From contig JACKBX010000018.1 of the NCBI GenBank assembly GCA_020634375.1, forward strand, positions 1-20,050: a stretch of DNA of 20,050 nt, given 5' to 3'. This document shows positions 1 through 7,073 of this stretch, in pieces; position 1 is the first letter of the stretch; each line of letters opens with the position of its first letter. The stretch is from Ardenticatenaceae bacterium (GTDB taxonomy: Bacteria; Chloroflexota; Anaerolineae; Promineifilales; Promineifilaceae). The notes beneath the pieces were generated by a model that saw only the letters and a program-made list of their open reading frames with translations, was not told the DNA's origin and made no database searches. Position numbers and translations under genes: made by a program.

Positions 1-750
1 ACGCTGGTTTACTTCGTTCTCTTTCCCACTGGCTTCTTTTTGTTTGCCGCATACACGGAATCGCTGTTTATTTTGCTGGCGTTGGGATCGTTTTGGGCGG
101 GGCGGAACGGCCGTTACCCCCTCGCCGGCATCCTCGGCTTCCTCGCCGCCGCCACCCGCCTCACCGGATGGGTACTGGTCATCCCCCTAGCCTACTTCGT
201 GATGCGTAATGAGTCACGTTTCACGTTTCACGTTTCACGCCAAACTATTTACCGATTACTGTTCACTGCCCTTCCCCCCCTTGCCCTCGTCCTCTTCATG
301 ATTTATCGCTGGCAGTTAGGGCTGCCGCCGCTGACGGAGATGTACGGCCGTTACTGGCATCAATCTACAGGGTTTCCGGGGCGGGATGTGGGAACGGCCG
401 TGCAAACCCTCTTCTTCAGCGGTGATGTGCGCCGCAGCGAAATCATCGCCCTGGCGCTAGACTTTGCCAGCACGCTGCTGTTAGCCGTCACCACCATGCT
501 CGCCTTTCGGCGGCTGGGCGTGGGCTATGGACTGTACGCCGCCATGCTGCTGCTGTTCATGCTGCTGCCCACTTCGCCGGTGAAACCACTGTACTCCTTC
601 TCGCGCTACACGCTGGCCTTCTTCCCCACCTTTTTGCTGATGGCGCAGTGGGGCCGCCAAAGCTGGGCACACCGCCTCATCCTCTACCCGTCATTCACCC
701 TGGCCCTGTTTTACAGTGGGCAGTTTTTCATTTGGGGATGGGTGGCGTGA
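1..750 (+). CDS. PIG-V-like integral membrane glycosyltransferase, 5' partial
   Basis: The frame is open from the first base and ends in TGA at 748-750, so at least 249 residues are visible and the true start lies outside the window. The protein is strongly hydrophobic, with several predicted membrane spans. The segment FFLFAAYTESLF near the left edge matches the conserved block of PIG-V/Mannosyl_trans2-type and related GT-C enzymes, which transfer sugars from lipid-linked donors on the outer face of the membrane. The catalytic N-terminal loop, expected to carry acidic residues, is not in the window, so substrate cannot be judged. A run of 7-bp repeats (214-240) is translated in frame as SRFTFHVSR between two membrane spans; it looks like an inserted linker that the protein tolerates. 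The family call rests on one motif plus topology; a generic family-39-like glycosyltransferase is the alternative. Confidence 0.7.
   Translation, partial: TLVYFVLFPTGFFLFAAYTESLFILLALGSFWAGRNGRYPLAGILGFLAAATRLTGWVLVIPLAYFVMRNESRFTFHVSRQTIYRLLFTALPPLALVLFMIYRWQLGLPPLTEMYGRYWHQSTGFPGRDVGTAVQTLFFSGDVRRSEIIALALDFASTLLLAVTTMLAFRRLGVGYGLYAAMLLLFMLLPTSPVKPLYSFSRYTLAFFPTFLLMAQWGRQSWAHRLILYPSFTLALFYSGQFFIWGWVA
214..240 (+). repeat. Heptamer repeat TCACGTT inside the glycosyltransferase gene
   Basis: Nearly four tandem copies of TCACGTT (214-220, 221-227, 228-234, then TCACGC to 240) occur inside an open reading frame. Preceding bases GATGCGTAATGAG resemble the spacer of the hairpin element at 9307-9369. 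Because 7 is not a multiple of 3, each copy is read in a different frame, producing the residues SRFTFHVSR without a stop. Confidence 0.85.
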
Positions 751-752
751 GA

Positions 753-783
753 GGTGTCAGGTTTTTAGGTGTCAGGTGTCAGG
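753..783 (+). repeat. Heptamer repeat GGTGTCA, intergenic
   Basis: GGTGTCAGG occurs at 753-761, and a two-unit tandem (GGTGTCAGGTGTCAGG) lies at 768-783, just after the glycosyltransferase stop. Together with the ACTTGAC units at 850-881 it fills most of the 148-base spacer before the aminotransferase. The two sets share the core TGTCA/TGACA in opposite orientations, so imperfect pairing of the spacer is possible. Confidence 0.7.
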
Positions 784-849
784 GTTTTTCGGGTGTCGGG
801 GTCTTGCCCCCAACCTACTGCCGACGTATGATTCAACATGATACATAAT

Positions 850-881
850 CACTTGACACTTGACACGTAATCACTTGACAC
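850..881 (+). repeat. Heptamer repeat ACTTGAC upstream of the aminotransferase
   Basis: CACTTGACACTTGACAC at 850-866 and CACTTGACAC at 872-881 form a 7-bp-period repeat just before the ribosome binding site of the aminotransferase. Each unit contains TTGACA, the consensus of a bacterial -35 box (853-858, 860-865, 875-880). No convincing -10 box is found 16-18 bases after any of them, so a promoter is not claimed. Confidence 0.7.
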
Positions 882-898
882 TCAAAAGGAAGGTACTC

Positions 899-2044
899 AT
901 GACAACAATTAACAACGCTCATCAACAGGCAGTCGGGCAGGTCAGTGTGCCGCCGCGATTGCTGCTTGGCCCTGGCCCCTCCAATGCCGACCCGCGTGTG
1001 CTGCAAACGATGGGCATGCCCACCCTCAGCCATCTTGACCCGGCCTTTGTGCCGCTGATGAATGATGTGCAAGAGTTGCTGCGCTATACCTGGCAGACGG
1101 ATAACGAGTACACCATTGCCGTCAGCGGCACGGGCACGGCCGCCATGGAAGCGGCCGTTGCCAATCTTGTAGAACCGGGCGACGTGATTCTGGTCGGCGT
1201 CATCGGCTACTTTGGCGAGCGGCTGGTGGAGATGGCCGTGCGCTATGGCGCAGATGTGCGCATCATCGAAAAGCCCTGGGGCGATGTGTTCACACTGGAT
1301 GAATTAGAAGCGGGGCTAAAGGCGCACAATCCGGCCGTGCTGATGCTGGTTCATGCGGAAACGTCCACCGGGGCGTTGCAGCCGTTGGCGGGCGTGGGCG
1401 ATTTGTGCCACGCGCACAACTGCCTGCTGCTGGCAGACAGTGTGACCAGTCTGGGCGCTGCGCCGCTGTTTGTGGATGAATGGGGCATAGACGCTGCCTA
1501 TAGCTGCTCGCAAAAAGGGTTGAGCTGCCCGCCCGGCGCCTCCCCGCTGACGTTTAGTGACCGGGCGATGGCGAAGGTGAACGGCCGTACCCACAAAGTC
1601 AACAGCTTCTACCTCGACATCACCCTGCTGGCGAAATACTGGCTGGGGGCCGCACGCGGCTATCACCACACCATGAGCAGCAACATGATTTACGCCCTGC
1701 GCGAAGGGCTGCGGCTGGTGGCCGAAGAGGGGCTAGAAGCCCGCTGGCAGCGCCATCAAACCAACGCCGAACTCTTTTGGGATGGGCTGGCAGGCATTGA
1801 TCTGACCTGTCATGTTCCCGATGCTGCCAATCGCATCCCCAGCCTGACGACGGTAGCCGTACCCGATGGCGTGGACGCTGGCGCGGTGGCAAAGCGTCTG
1901 CTGCGCGAGTACAACATTGAGGTGGCGGGCGGGTTCAGCAAACTGGCGGGCAAAGTGTGGCGCGTGGGGCTGATGGGCTACAACAGCCGCCCGGAGAATG
2001 TGGTGCTGCTGCTGCAAGCGCTGGAGCGCATTTTGCACGAGTAA
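899..2044 (+). CDS. Class V PLP aminotransferase (alanine/serine-glyoxylate type)
   Basis: A 381-residue fold-type I PLP enzyme. The N-terminal LLGPGPSNADPRVL block, the LADSVTSLG stretch with Asp about 180 (pairs with the pyridine nitrogen) and SCSQKGLSCPPG with the presumed Schiff-base Lys about 206 match the alanine-glyoxylate/serine-pyruvate aminotransferase family, whose usual length is 380-400. The enzyme would move an amino group from alanine or serine to glyoxylate or a related 2-oxo acid in the cytosol. The ATG at 899 is chosen because AAAGGAAGG lies 7-10 bases upstream; an earlier in-frame TTG at 860 would lie inside the heptamer repeat and add 13 unconserved residues. The gene is flanked by repeat spacers, so it may be transcribed separately from its neighbours. 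The exact substrate pair cannot be read from sequence; a phosphonate-type (2-aminoethylphosphonate) enzyme is less likely but not excluded. Confidence 0.9.
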   Translation: MTTINNAHQQAVGQVSVPPRLLLGPGPSNADPRVLQTMGMPTLSHLDPAFVPLMNDVQELLRYTWQTDNEYTIAVSGTGTAAMEAAVANLVEPGDVILVGVIGYFGERLVEMAVRYGADVRIIEKPWGDVFTLDELEAGLKAHNPAVLMLVHAETSTGALQPLAGVGDLCHAHNCLLLADSVTSLGAAPLFVDEWGIDAAYSCSQKGLSCPPGASPLTFSDRAMAKVNGRTHKVNSFYLDITLLAKYWLGAARGYHHTMSSNMIYALREGLRLVAEEGLEARWQRHQTNAELFWDGLAGIDLTCHVPDAANRIPSLTTVAVPDGVDAGAVAKRLLREYNIEVAGGFSKLAGKVWRVGLMGYNSRPENVVLLLQALERILHE

Positions 2045-2092
2045 TGAAACGTAAAACGTGAAACGTGATGCGCCTCCGGTCACGTTTCACGC
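2045..2092 (+). repeat. GTGAAAC heptamer hairpin element
   Basis: Directly after the aminotransferase stop, tandem (G)TGAAACG units end in GTGATGCG and are followed by the reverse complement. CGTGAAACGTGA (2057-2068) pairs perfectly with TCACGTTTCACG (2080-2091) around an 11-base loop. No U-run follows, so it is not a classical terminator, though it could slow polymerase or protect the 3' end. It is one of three hairpin copies of the same repeat family in the window (also 2918-2963 and 9307-9369). Confidence 0.8.
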
Positions 2093-2132
2093 TTCTCAAT
2101 CACTTCAAACTCTCTAAAAGAGGCATGTTCTT

Positions 2133-2936
2133 ATGCCAACCAGTCCCTTAAAACGTAGGCCAGCCGTTCGTACAAATTACGATTTGCTGGCGGCGCATTA
2201 CGATGAGAATCCGTACCGTCAAAAAGATACGGACCCGCTGCTGCGGCAGTTTTTAGCGGAGCGCGGACTGGATGCAGCGCAGTTGGTGGCGCTGGATATG
2301 GGCTGCGGCACGGGTAATCAATTGGCAGCCAATTGGCAGGCATGGCCGCAGGCGAAGTGGTTTGGGCTGGATTTGTTCGCCGGGATGCTGAAGCAGGCCG
2401 TAACAAAGGCGGGCACGGCCGTTTGGATACAGGGAGATAATGCGCTGCCACCTTTTCGTGCCGGGGTATTTGATTACATTTCTAACCAGTTTTCGTTTCA
2501 TCATGTGCGCGATAAGGTGGGGATGGTGCGGGGGGTGTACAGGCTGCTAAAGGGGAACGGCCGTTTCACCATGACCAACGTCGTTCCCCGCCAAATGCCC
2601 AACTGGATCGTCTATCAATTCTTCCCGGAAGCCTATGCCATTGATTTGCGCGACTTCCTCCCCCTTGAGGCGTTGGTCGGGTTGTTGATGCAAACCGGTT
2701 TTGTCAATGTGCGTGTGGAGACAGAACATTGGACGCAACCGCACGATTTGCATGACTTTGCAACGGCCGTGCAGCAGCGCCACCATTATTCACAAATCAC
2801 CACTCTTTCCGAAACTGACTATCAGGTGGGCTGGCAGCGCATCCAAACCGCACTGGCAAAAGCCCCGGCAGCGCTTGATTCCGAAATTTGCTTGATGACG
2901 TTGACGGCGAACAAAATCGTGAAGCGTGAAACGTGA
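2133..2936 (+). CDS. Class I SAM-dependent methyltransferase
   Basis: A 267-residue cytosolic protein with a Methyltransf_11/25-like Rossmann core. Motif I is VALDMGCGTGNQL (SAM glycine loop), followed by an acidic residue in FGLDLFAGML (ribose-binding position) and GDNALPPF as motif II. The substrate cannot be inferred. The start ATG at 2133 has AAAAGAGG about 10 bases upstream. The last codons and the TGA stop (2934-2936) are supplied by the GTGAAAC heptamer element, so the C-terminal residues KRET are repeat-encoded and probably recent. It sits between the aminotransferase and the serpin on the same strand, but repeat hairpins on both sides argue against tight coupling. Base composition matches its neighbours, and two or three ACGGCCGT copies lie within it. 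Confidence 0.88.
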   Translation: MPTSPLKRRPAVRTNYDLLAAHYDENPYRQKDTDPLLRQFLAERGLDAAQLVALDMGCGTGNQLAANWQAWPQAKWFGLDLFAGMLKQAVTKAGTAVWIQGDNALPPFRAGVFDYISNQFSFHHVRDKVGMVRGVYRLLKGNGRFTMTNVVPRQMPNWIVYQFFPEAYAIDLRDFLPLEALVGLLMQTGFVNVRVETEHWTQPHDLHDFATAVQQRHHYSQITTLSETDYQVGWQRIQTALAKAPAALDSEICLMTLTANKIVKRET

Positions 2937-2963
2937 AGTGCTTTTCACGTTTCACGCTTCACG
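2918..2963 (+). repeat. Perfect 20-bp inverted repeat spanning the methyltransferase stop
   Basis: Bases 2918-2937 are the exact reverse complement of 2944-2963, separated by six bases (GTGCTT). The arm is made of GTGAAGC/GTGAAAC heptamers. The left arm contains the methyltransferase stop codon, and the right arm ends 22 bases before the serpin ATG. The RNA would form a very stable hairpin. No U-run follows, so read-through into the serpin is possible; the hairpin may act as an mRNA processing or stability element. Confidence 0.88.
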
Positions 2964-2985
2964 GTTCACATTCACAGAGGTTTTT

Positions 2986-4149
2986 ATGTCTCTCAACCAA
3001 ATCATAACGGCGAATAATCAGTTTGGCTTTGATTTGCTGCGCGAGTTGGGCGAGCAGAAGCCAGGCGGCAATCTATTTATCTCCCCGGCGAGTATGGCCC
3101 TGGCGTTGGCGATGACGGGGAATGGCGGCGATGATGCTTCGATGACGGCCGTGCGCCACACCCTGCGCCTGCCAGACGAAACCTGGCCGGTGTTGAACGA
3201 AGCGTTCGCCGCGCTGTGGGCGGAATTGGGCGCAGCCGATGCGCAAACCATTTTGGCGATGGGCAACAGTTTGTGGGCTGAACCCCGCTTTCCCTTTGCC
3301 GATGCCTTCCGCGAAGCAGCGCTGCGTCATTTTGGCGCGGAAATCGCCAACCTGGATTTTGGCAATACGACGCAGGCGGCGGCGACAATTAACGCCTGGG
3401 TTGCAAACAAAACCCGCGACAAAATCACCCATTTGTTGACGCCGGGCGATTTGATAGATGCCGTGCTGGTGCTGGTGAATGCCATCTATTTCAAAGGGAA
3501 TTGGCAAGCGGTGTTTGATGCGGCGCTGACGCAGCCGGGCGATTTTTATCTGGCGGATGGGCAGGTGCGGCAAGTTCCGCTGATGCGGCGCGAGGGGGAT
3601 TACCATTACGCGCAAAACGAGTTGGGGCAACTGATTGGTCTGCCGTTTGGCAACGGCCGTTTCTCCTTCATCATCTTCCTGCCCAACCCAGACCTACCCC
3701 TGGCGCAACTGCAACACGAGTTAACATGGCAAACCTGGGACGCCTGGCAAAACAGTCTATCCCCCTGGCGGCGCATTAAGGCAAACAAACCCTGGGATGA
3801 ACAGTTGATCCAGTACGGACGGCAGCGTGGAACCATTGTACTGCCACGCTTTAAGCTGCGCTACCATCAAGAGCTTCTGGCCCATCTCAAAGCGTTGGGG
3901 CTGACCAGCAACAGCTTTACACGCATGTCGGCGGCCGGGGAGTTGTTGTTTATCAGCAAGGTCATTCATGAGGCGGTGTTGGAGGTGAATGAGGAGGGGG
4001 CAGAGGCGGCGGCGGCAACGGCCGTTGTCATGACGCGTGGTCTGCCCCCCACCCCCTTTGAAATGGTCGTCAATCGCCCCTTCTTTTGCGCCATTCAAGA
4101 CAATGGCACTGGCCTGCTCCTCTTCATGGGCGCGGTTTACGAGCCATAA
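2986..4149 (+). CDS. Serpin-family protease inhibitor
   Basis: A 387-residue protein, the normal serpin length. It opens with NQFGFDLLREL and has NLFISPASMALALAM (helix B region), LVNAIYFKGNW (the shutter/strand s3A signature) and the C-terminal NRPFFCAIQDNGTGLLLFMG serpin signature. The hinge of the reactive-centre loop, EEGAEAAAATAV at residues 336-347, has the small residues at P15-P9 typical of inhibitory serpins, so the loop should insert and trap a protease. Counting from the hinge puts P1 near Thr350-Arg351-Gly352; Arg351 would suggest a trypsin-like target, but the loop is about two residues longer than in antitrypsin, so P1 is uncertain. ATG 2986 follows CAGAGG; an upstream in-frame ATG at 2926 lies inside the repeat hairpin. 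No clear signal peptide follows the chosen start, so the inhibitor is probably cytosolic. Confidence 0.93.
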   Translation: MSLNQIITANNQFGFDLLRELGEQKPGGNLFISPASMALALAMTGNGGDDASMTAVRHTLRLPDETWPVLNEAFAALWAELGAADAQTILAMGNSLWAEPRFPFADAFREAALRHFGAEIANLDFGNTTQAAATINAWVANKTRDKITHLLTPGDLIDAVLVLVNAIYFKGNWQAVFDAALTQPGDFYLADGQVRQVPLMRREGDYHYAQNELGQLIGLPFGNGRFSFIIFLPNPDLPLAQLQHELTWQTWDAWQNSLSPWRRIKANKPWDEQLIQYGRQRGTIVLPRFKLRYHQELLAHLKALGLTSNSFTRMSAAGELLFISKVIHEAVLEVNEEGAEAAAATAVVMTRGLPPTPFEMVVNRPFFCAIQDNGTGLLLFMGAVYEP

Positions 4150-4151
4150 GC

Positions 4152-4175
4152 ATAAAAAGATGCGTATCTTTTTAT
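4152..4175. terminator. Bidirectional hairpin between convergent genes
   Basis: ATAAAAAGAT (4152-4161) and ATCTTTTTAT (4166-4175) form a 10-bp perfect stem with loop GCGT. The arms give an A-run before and a U-run within the hairpin on either strand, and the site lies exactly between the serpin stop and the stop of the minus-strand membrane gene. The stem is AT-rich, so termination may be only partial. Confidence 0.6.
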
Positions 4176-4543
4176 CACTGCCTGATAAGCCATTTCAGGC
4201 GATCCACTGACAGCCCATAGTGAATCGCGGTAATACCCCCCAGCAGCAAGCCCGGCAATCTAGCACCGGCGCTGTATAATGCTGCGACGGCCGTCCCAAA
4301 GACAAGTAGTTCCAGCAGCAAGCGCAGCAAACCGGGCACGGGAACGGGCGCTTTGCCTGAGCGGCTGGGGTCGTTGGGAACGGCGAATGTGGCCCAGAGG
4401 ACGGCCGTTACCACCGGCAGCCCAATTGCCCACATATACGCAAGCGCACCGTCTGCTTGCTGCCAGCCCCAATAACCCAGAGCCGTCAACGCAGCTAATT
4501 CCAGCAAAAATCGCAGGAGCAAGTTAAGTGGATGAGAACCCAT
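4175..4543 (-). CDS. DUF2568/YrdB-like small membrane protein
   Basis: A 122-residue protein with about four hydrophobic segments. The layout resembles the DUF2568 (YrdB) family: an N-terminal NLLLRFLLELAALTALGYWG helix, a central WATFAVPNDPSR loop and a LLRLLLELLVFGTAVAALY helix. No biochemical function is established for this family. Its start codon overlaps the stop of the upstream amidohydrolase gene by one base (TAATG, 4541-4545), so the two are probably one transcript with translational coupling. Its stop lies at the edge of the bidirectional hairpin. Two ACGGCCGT copies fall within it. Confidence 0.8.
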   Translation of the reverse strand: MGSHPLNLLLRFLLELAALTALGYWGWQQADGALAYMWAIGLPVVTAVLWATFAVPNDPSRSGKAPVPVPGLLRLLLELLVFGTAVAALYSAGARLPGLLLGGITAIHYGLSVDRLKWLIRQ

Positions 4544-6162
4544 TACGCCGTGCCTTGCCAGCCGGGGCCGCGCACCACGCGCCCTGGCGTTGCCCCGGTA
4601 TGCTCGCCGTCGGCAATGACAGGCACGCCGTTGACCAGCACATGCTGCACGCCGGTAGCGTACTGATGTGGCCGGGCAAAGGTGGCATGGTCTTGAATCG
4701 TGTCGGGGTCAAAGATGACGACATCGGCAAAGTAGCCAGGCTCTAAACGGCCGCGCCGATCCAGCTTCAAGTTAGCGGCGGGCAGGGCCGTCATGCGCCG
4801 CACCGCTTCTGCCAGGGAAATGACGCCCTCGTGGCGCACGTATTTGGCATAGACGCGGGCGAATGCGCCATAGCTGCGGGGGTGCGGATGGTAATTGAGG
4901 AACACGCCTGCGGCGGTTAGTGAGGCCGAATCAGAGCAGAAACTAACCCAGGGCAGGCCCACTTCGCGGCGCACATTCTCCTCGGACATGCTGAAAAAGA
5001 CTGTACCCACGCGGCTGTCATCTTCAATGATCAGGTCGAGCGCCGCTTCTAGCGGGTCTTGGCCGCGCAAGGCGGCCACTTCCGTGAGGGTTTTGCCGCT
5101 GTACGGTTTGAGGGCGTCGTTTTTGAAAGCGGTGACGAGGATGTTATCGGCCGTTTGCAATTCCATGAACGGGTTTTCGCGGTCGTCACCGGTGTAGCGC
5201 AAATCGGCCAGCACCCGCGCCCGCGTGGCCGGGTCTTTCAGCCGCGCTACCCAGGCGTCGTGGCCGCCGTCCAGCGCCCAGCCGGGCATGATGGCATCCA
5301 GCCCGGTGGAGGAGGCGTGGTAGGGGTACATGTCGGCGGTGATGGGCAAACCAGCGGCGCGTTTGGCCTCTACGCGGCGGATGACCTCCTCTAGTTTGTG
5401 CCAGTTGCGCGGGCCGGCAGCTTTGATGTGGTAGATTTCGCCGCGAATATTGGCCTGCTCGACGATGGTGAAGAATTCGTCGAGGGCTTCGAGGAAGCGG
5501 GCGCCTTCGCTGCGCAGGTGGGTGATGTAGATGCCGTCGTACTCGGCGGCGGCCTGGGCCAGGGCGATGAGTTCGGCGGTGTCGGCGTACATGTCGGGGG
5601 CGTAGATGAGGGCGGAGGAGATGCCTAACGCGCCTTCGGCCATGGCCTGGCGCACCAGGTTTTGCATTTGGGCTAACTCGTCGGCGGTGGGGCGGCGGTC
5701 ATCGAAGCCGAGGACGTAGGCGCGGATGCCGCCAGCGCCGACGAAGGAGGCGACGTTGGGGGAGACGCCGCGCCGCTCCAGGAATTGCAGGTATTCGTCG
5801 AGGGTGTCCCATGCGATGTCGTATTGGATGTCGCCCTGGCGGGCTTTCATATAGGCTTTGAGCGTGTCGTTGACTGGCCCCATGGAGGAGCCTTCGCCCA
5901 GCACCTCCAGGGTGACGCCCTGGCGGATGTCGGATTGGGAACGGCCGTCCGCTATCAATGACTCGTTGGCCCAGCACATCATATTGATGAAGCCGGGGCT
6001 GATGGCGTGGTGGTGGGCGTTGATGGTGTGACGGCCGTTGCCCGTCACCTGGCCCACAGCAGCAATCTTGTCCCCTTGAATGGCGATGTCGCCGGGGTAG
6101 GGTTCGCCGCCGCTGCCATCTACAATCAAACCGTTGCGAATCAAAATATCGTAAGTTGTCAT
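4543..6162 (-). CDS. D-aminoacylase-like amidohydrolase with altered metal site
   Basis: A 539-residue TIM-barrel amidohydrolase of the N-acyl-D-amino-acid deacylase group. The small beta domain is seen as DILIRNGLIVDGSGG at the start and YFADVVIFDPDTI near the end. Of the usual metal and catalytic residues, His215 (THLRSEG), His245 (YHIKAAG) and Asp411 (FCSDSA) are present. The HxH after PGFID is not: residues 56-64 read PGFINMMCW. The Cys that bridges metals in D-aminoacylases is replaced in LEVLGEG (Glu90). The protein is therefore a divergent subfamily, probably with one metal or a changed chemistry. ATG at 6162 is preferred because AGGAG lies 4 bases upstream; a TTG at 6177 would add five residues. 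No signal peptide is seen. It is coupled to the downstream membrane gene and divergent from the methyltransferase at 6417. Confidence 0.85.
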   Translation of the reverse strand: MTTYDILIRNGLIVDGSGGEPYPGDIAIQGDKIAAVGQVTGNGRHTINAHHHAISPGFINMMCWANESLIADGRSQSDIRQGVTLEVLGEGSSMGPVNDTLKAYMKARQGDIQYDIAWDTLDEYLQFLERRGVSPNVASFVGAGGIRAYVLGFDDRRPTADELAQMQNLVRQAMAEGALGISSALIYAPDMYADTAELIALAQAAAEYDGIYITHLRSEGARFLEALDEFFTIVEQANIRGEIYHIKAAGPRNWHKLEEVIRRVEAKRAAGLPITADMYPYHASSTGLDAIMPGWALDGGHDAWVARLKDPATRARVLADLRYTGDDRENPFMELQTADNILVTAFKNDALKPYSGKTLTEVAALRGQDPLEAALDLIIEDDSRVGTVFFSMSEENVRREVGLPWVSFCSDSASLTAAGVFLNYHPHPRSYGAFARVYAKYVRHEGVISLAEAVRRMTALPAANLKLDRRGRLEPGYFADVVIFDPDTIQDHATFARPHQYATGVQHVLVNGVPVIADGEHTGATPGRVVRGPGWQGTA

Positions 6163-6416
6163 AGCTCTCCTGCACAAATGTCAAATTTTCGTCTGTTGTA
6201 CTTCATCCGGGAAAATTTTGCAGATGAATGATTGAGAATAGCGTGTATGCTGAAAAGCAACCACCTACCCACGCCAGGCTTGGAAAGGACTTACAAAGCC
6301 GCTAAACTCTATGGTAACAAATCTTGCAGGTAGTGGATATGCGGATTTGTTGTGTAATAAACGGCATAATAAATAGTATACGTTACTCAACTTCACACAA
6401 TTCGATGGAGTCATAA
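6163..6416. promoter_or_regulatory. AT-rich divergent intergenic region with a possible promoter
   Basis: This 254-base spacer separates the minus-strand amidohydrolase from the plus-strand methyltransferase and should hold both promoters. A plausible plus-strand pair is TTGTGT (6350-6355) and TAGTAT (6374-6379), 18 bases apart and about 40 bases before the ATG. No good minus-strand pair was found. The region turns AT-rich from about 6180, and the shift continues into the methyltransferase. Confidence 0.3.
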
Positions 6417-7052
6417 ATGGGAGACGAGAAAGAGAAATATTGGAGTAGGTTTCAGGATTCATATGATAAAAATCAAGAGTACGTTGTAGGTAAGAAACTA
6501 CTTGGAATTATTTCAGAAAAGCTAGGGGACTTAACTGGTTTGGGCGAGGTTGTGGAATTTGGGTGTGGTACGGGATACTTCTCAGAAATCTTGTTTCATA
6601 ACGCGAGTCAAATGATAGCAACTGATCTATCAGATGAGTTACTTGGTAAAGCGAAAATGCGATTGAAAGATAACCCCAACGTTACTTTTCAAAAAGAAGA
6701 TTGCGTTCAGACATCATTTACACCTGATCGATTTGATACTGTCTTTATGGCAAATATAATCCATGTGATTGAGCATCCGATTAAAGCGCTTCAAGAAAGT
6801 TATAGGATTTTAAAAGCTGGTGGAATATTGATCATTGTGACTTTCACTAATCATGGCATGAAGAAGTTTGATATTATAAAGATGGGTGCCAGGTTCCTCC
6901 GTGCATGGGGAAAACCTCCTCAGCATACTAGCAGTTTTTCGCCTGAAAGCCTCGCTTCATTGATGGAATCGGCTGGGTTCTTTGTAAACGAATCAGGATT
7001 GCTTGGCAACAAAACGAAAGCCGTATTTATGATAGGGCAGAAAAAACAATAG
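6417..7052 (+). CDS. AT-rich class I SAM methyltransferase, probably acquired
   Basis: A 211-residue soluble methyltransferase. Motif I is VVEFGCGTGYFSEIL, the acidic ribose-binding position is in MIATDLSDELL, and VTFQKEDCVQTSF with FDTVFMANIIHVIEHP correspond to motifs II-III. This is the Methyltransf_11/UbiE-like layout. The substrate is unknown. ATG 6417 has GGAG 7 bases upstream. Base composition is about 40% GC by eye, against clearly higher GC in most neighbours, and no ACGGCCGT copy lies inside it although genes of this size here usually carry one or more. Both observations suggest recent transfer. It stands alone: divergent from the amidohydrolase and followed by more than 400 non-coding bases. 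Confidence 0.88.
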   Translation: MGDEKEKYWSRFQDSYDKNQEYVVGKKLLGIISEKLGDLTGLGEVVEFGCGTGYFSEILFHNASQMIATDLSDELLGKAKMRLKDNPNVTFQKEDCVQTSFTPDRFDTVFMANIIHVIEHPIKALQESYRILKAGGILIIVTFTNHGMKKFDIIKMGARFLRAWGKPPQHTSSFSPESLASLMESAGFFVNESGLLGNKTKAVFMIGQKKQ

Positions 7053-7073
7053 GCCGTATAAGATGGTGTTAGC

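Noticed and set aside
648..848. Plus-strand 66-codon frame overlapping the end of the glycosyltransferase and the repeat spacer
   Set aside because: It is partly out of frame with a real gene and partly translated repeat DNA.
850..881. Promoters from the repeated TTGACA
   Set aside because: The TTGACA is part of a heptamer repeat and no -10 box follows at 16-18 bases.
2926..2985. N-terminal extension of the serpin as a signal peptide
   Set aside because: The extension (MKREVLFTFHASRFTF...) is translated repeat hairpin DNA; the ATG at 2986 has its own ribosome binding site and starts at the normal serpin position.
3073..3630. Minus-strand open frame of 185 codons in the serpin gene
   Set aside because: It is antisense to well-conserved serpin blocks and its translation shows no recognisable motif.
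5059..5628. Plus-strand open frames opposite the amidohydrolase
   Set aside because: They are shadows of a conserved minus-strand gene with Gly/Val-rich translations and no ribosome binding site.
6265..6462. Minus-strand 65-codon frame in the spacer before the AT-rich methyltransferase
   Set aside because: It runs into the methyltransferase start, has no ribosome binding site and no recognisable sequence.
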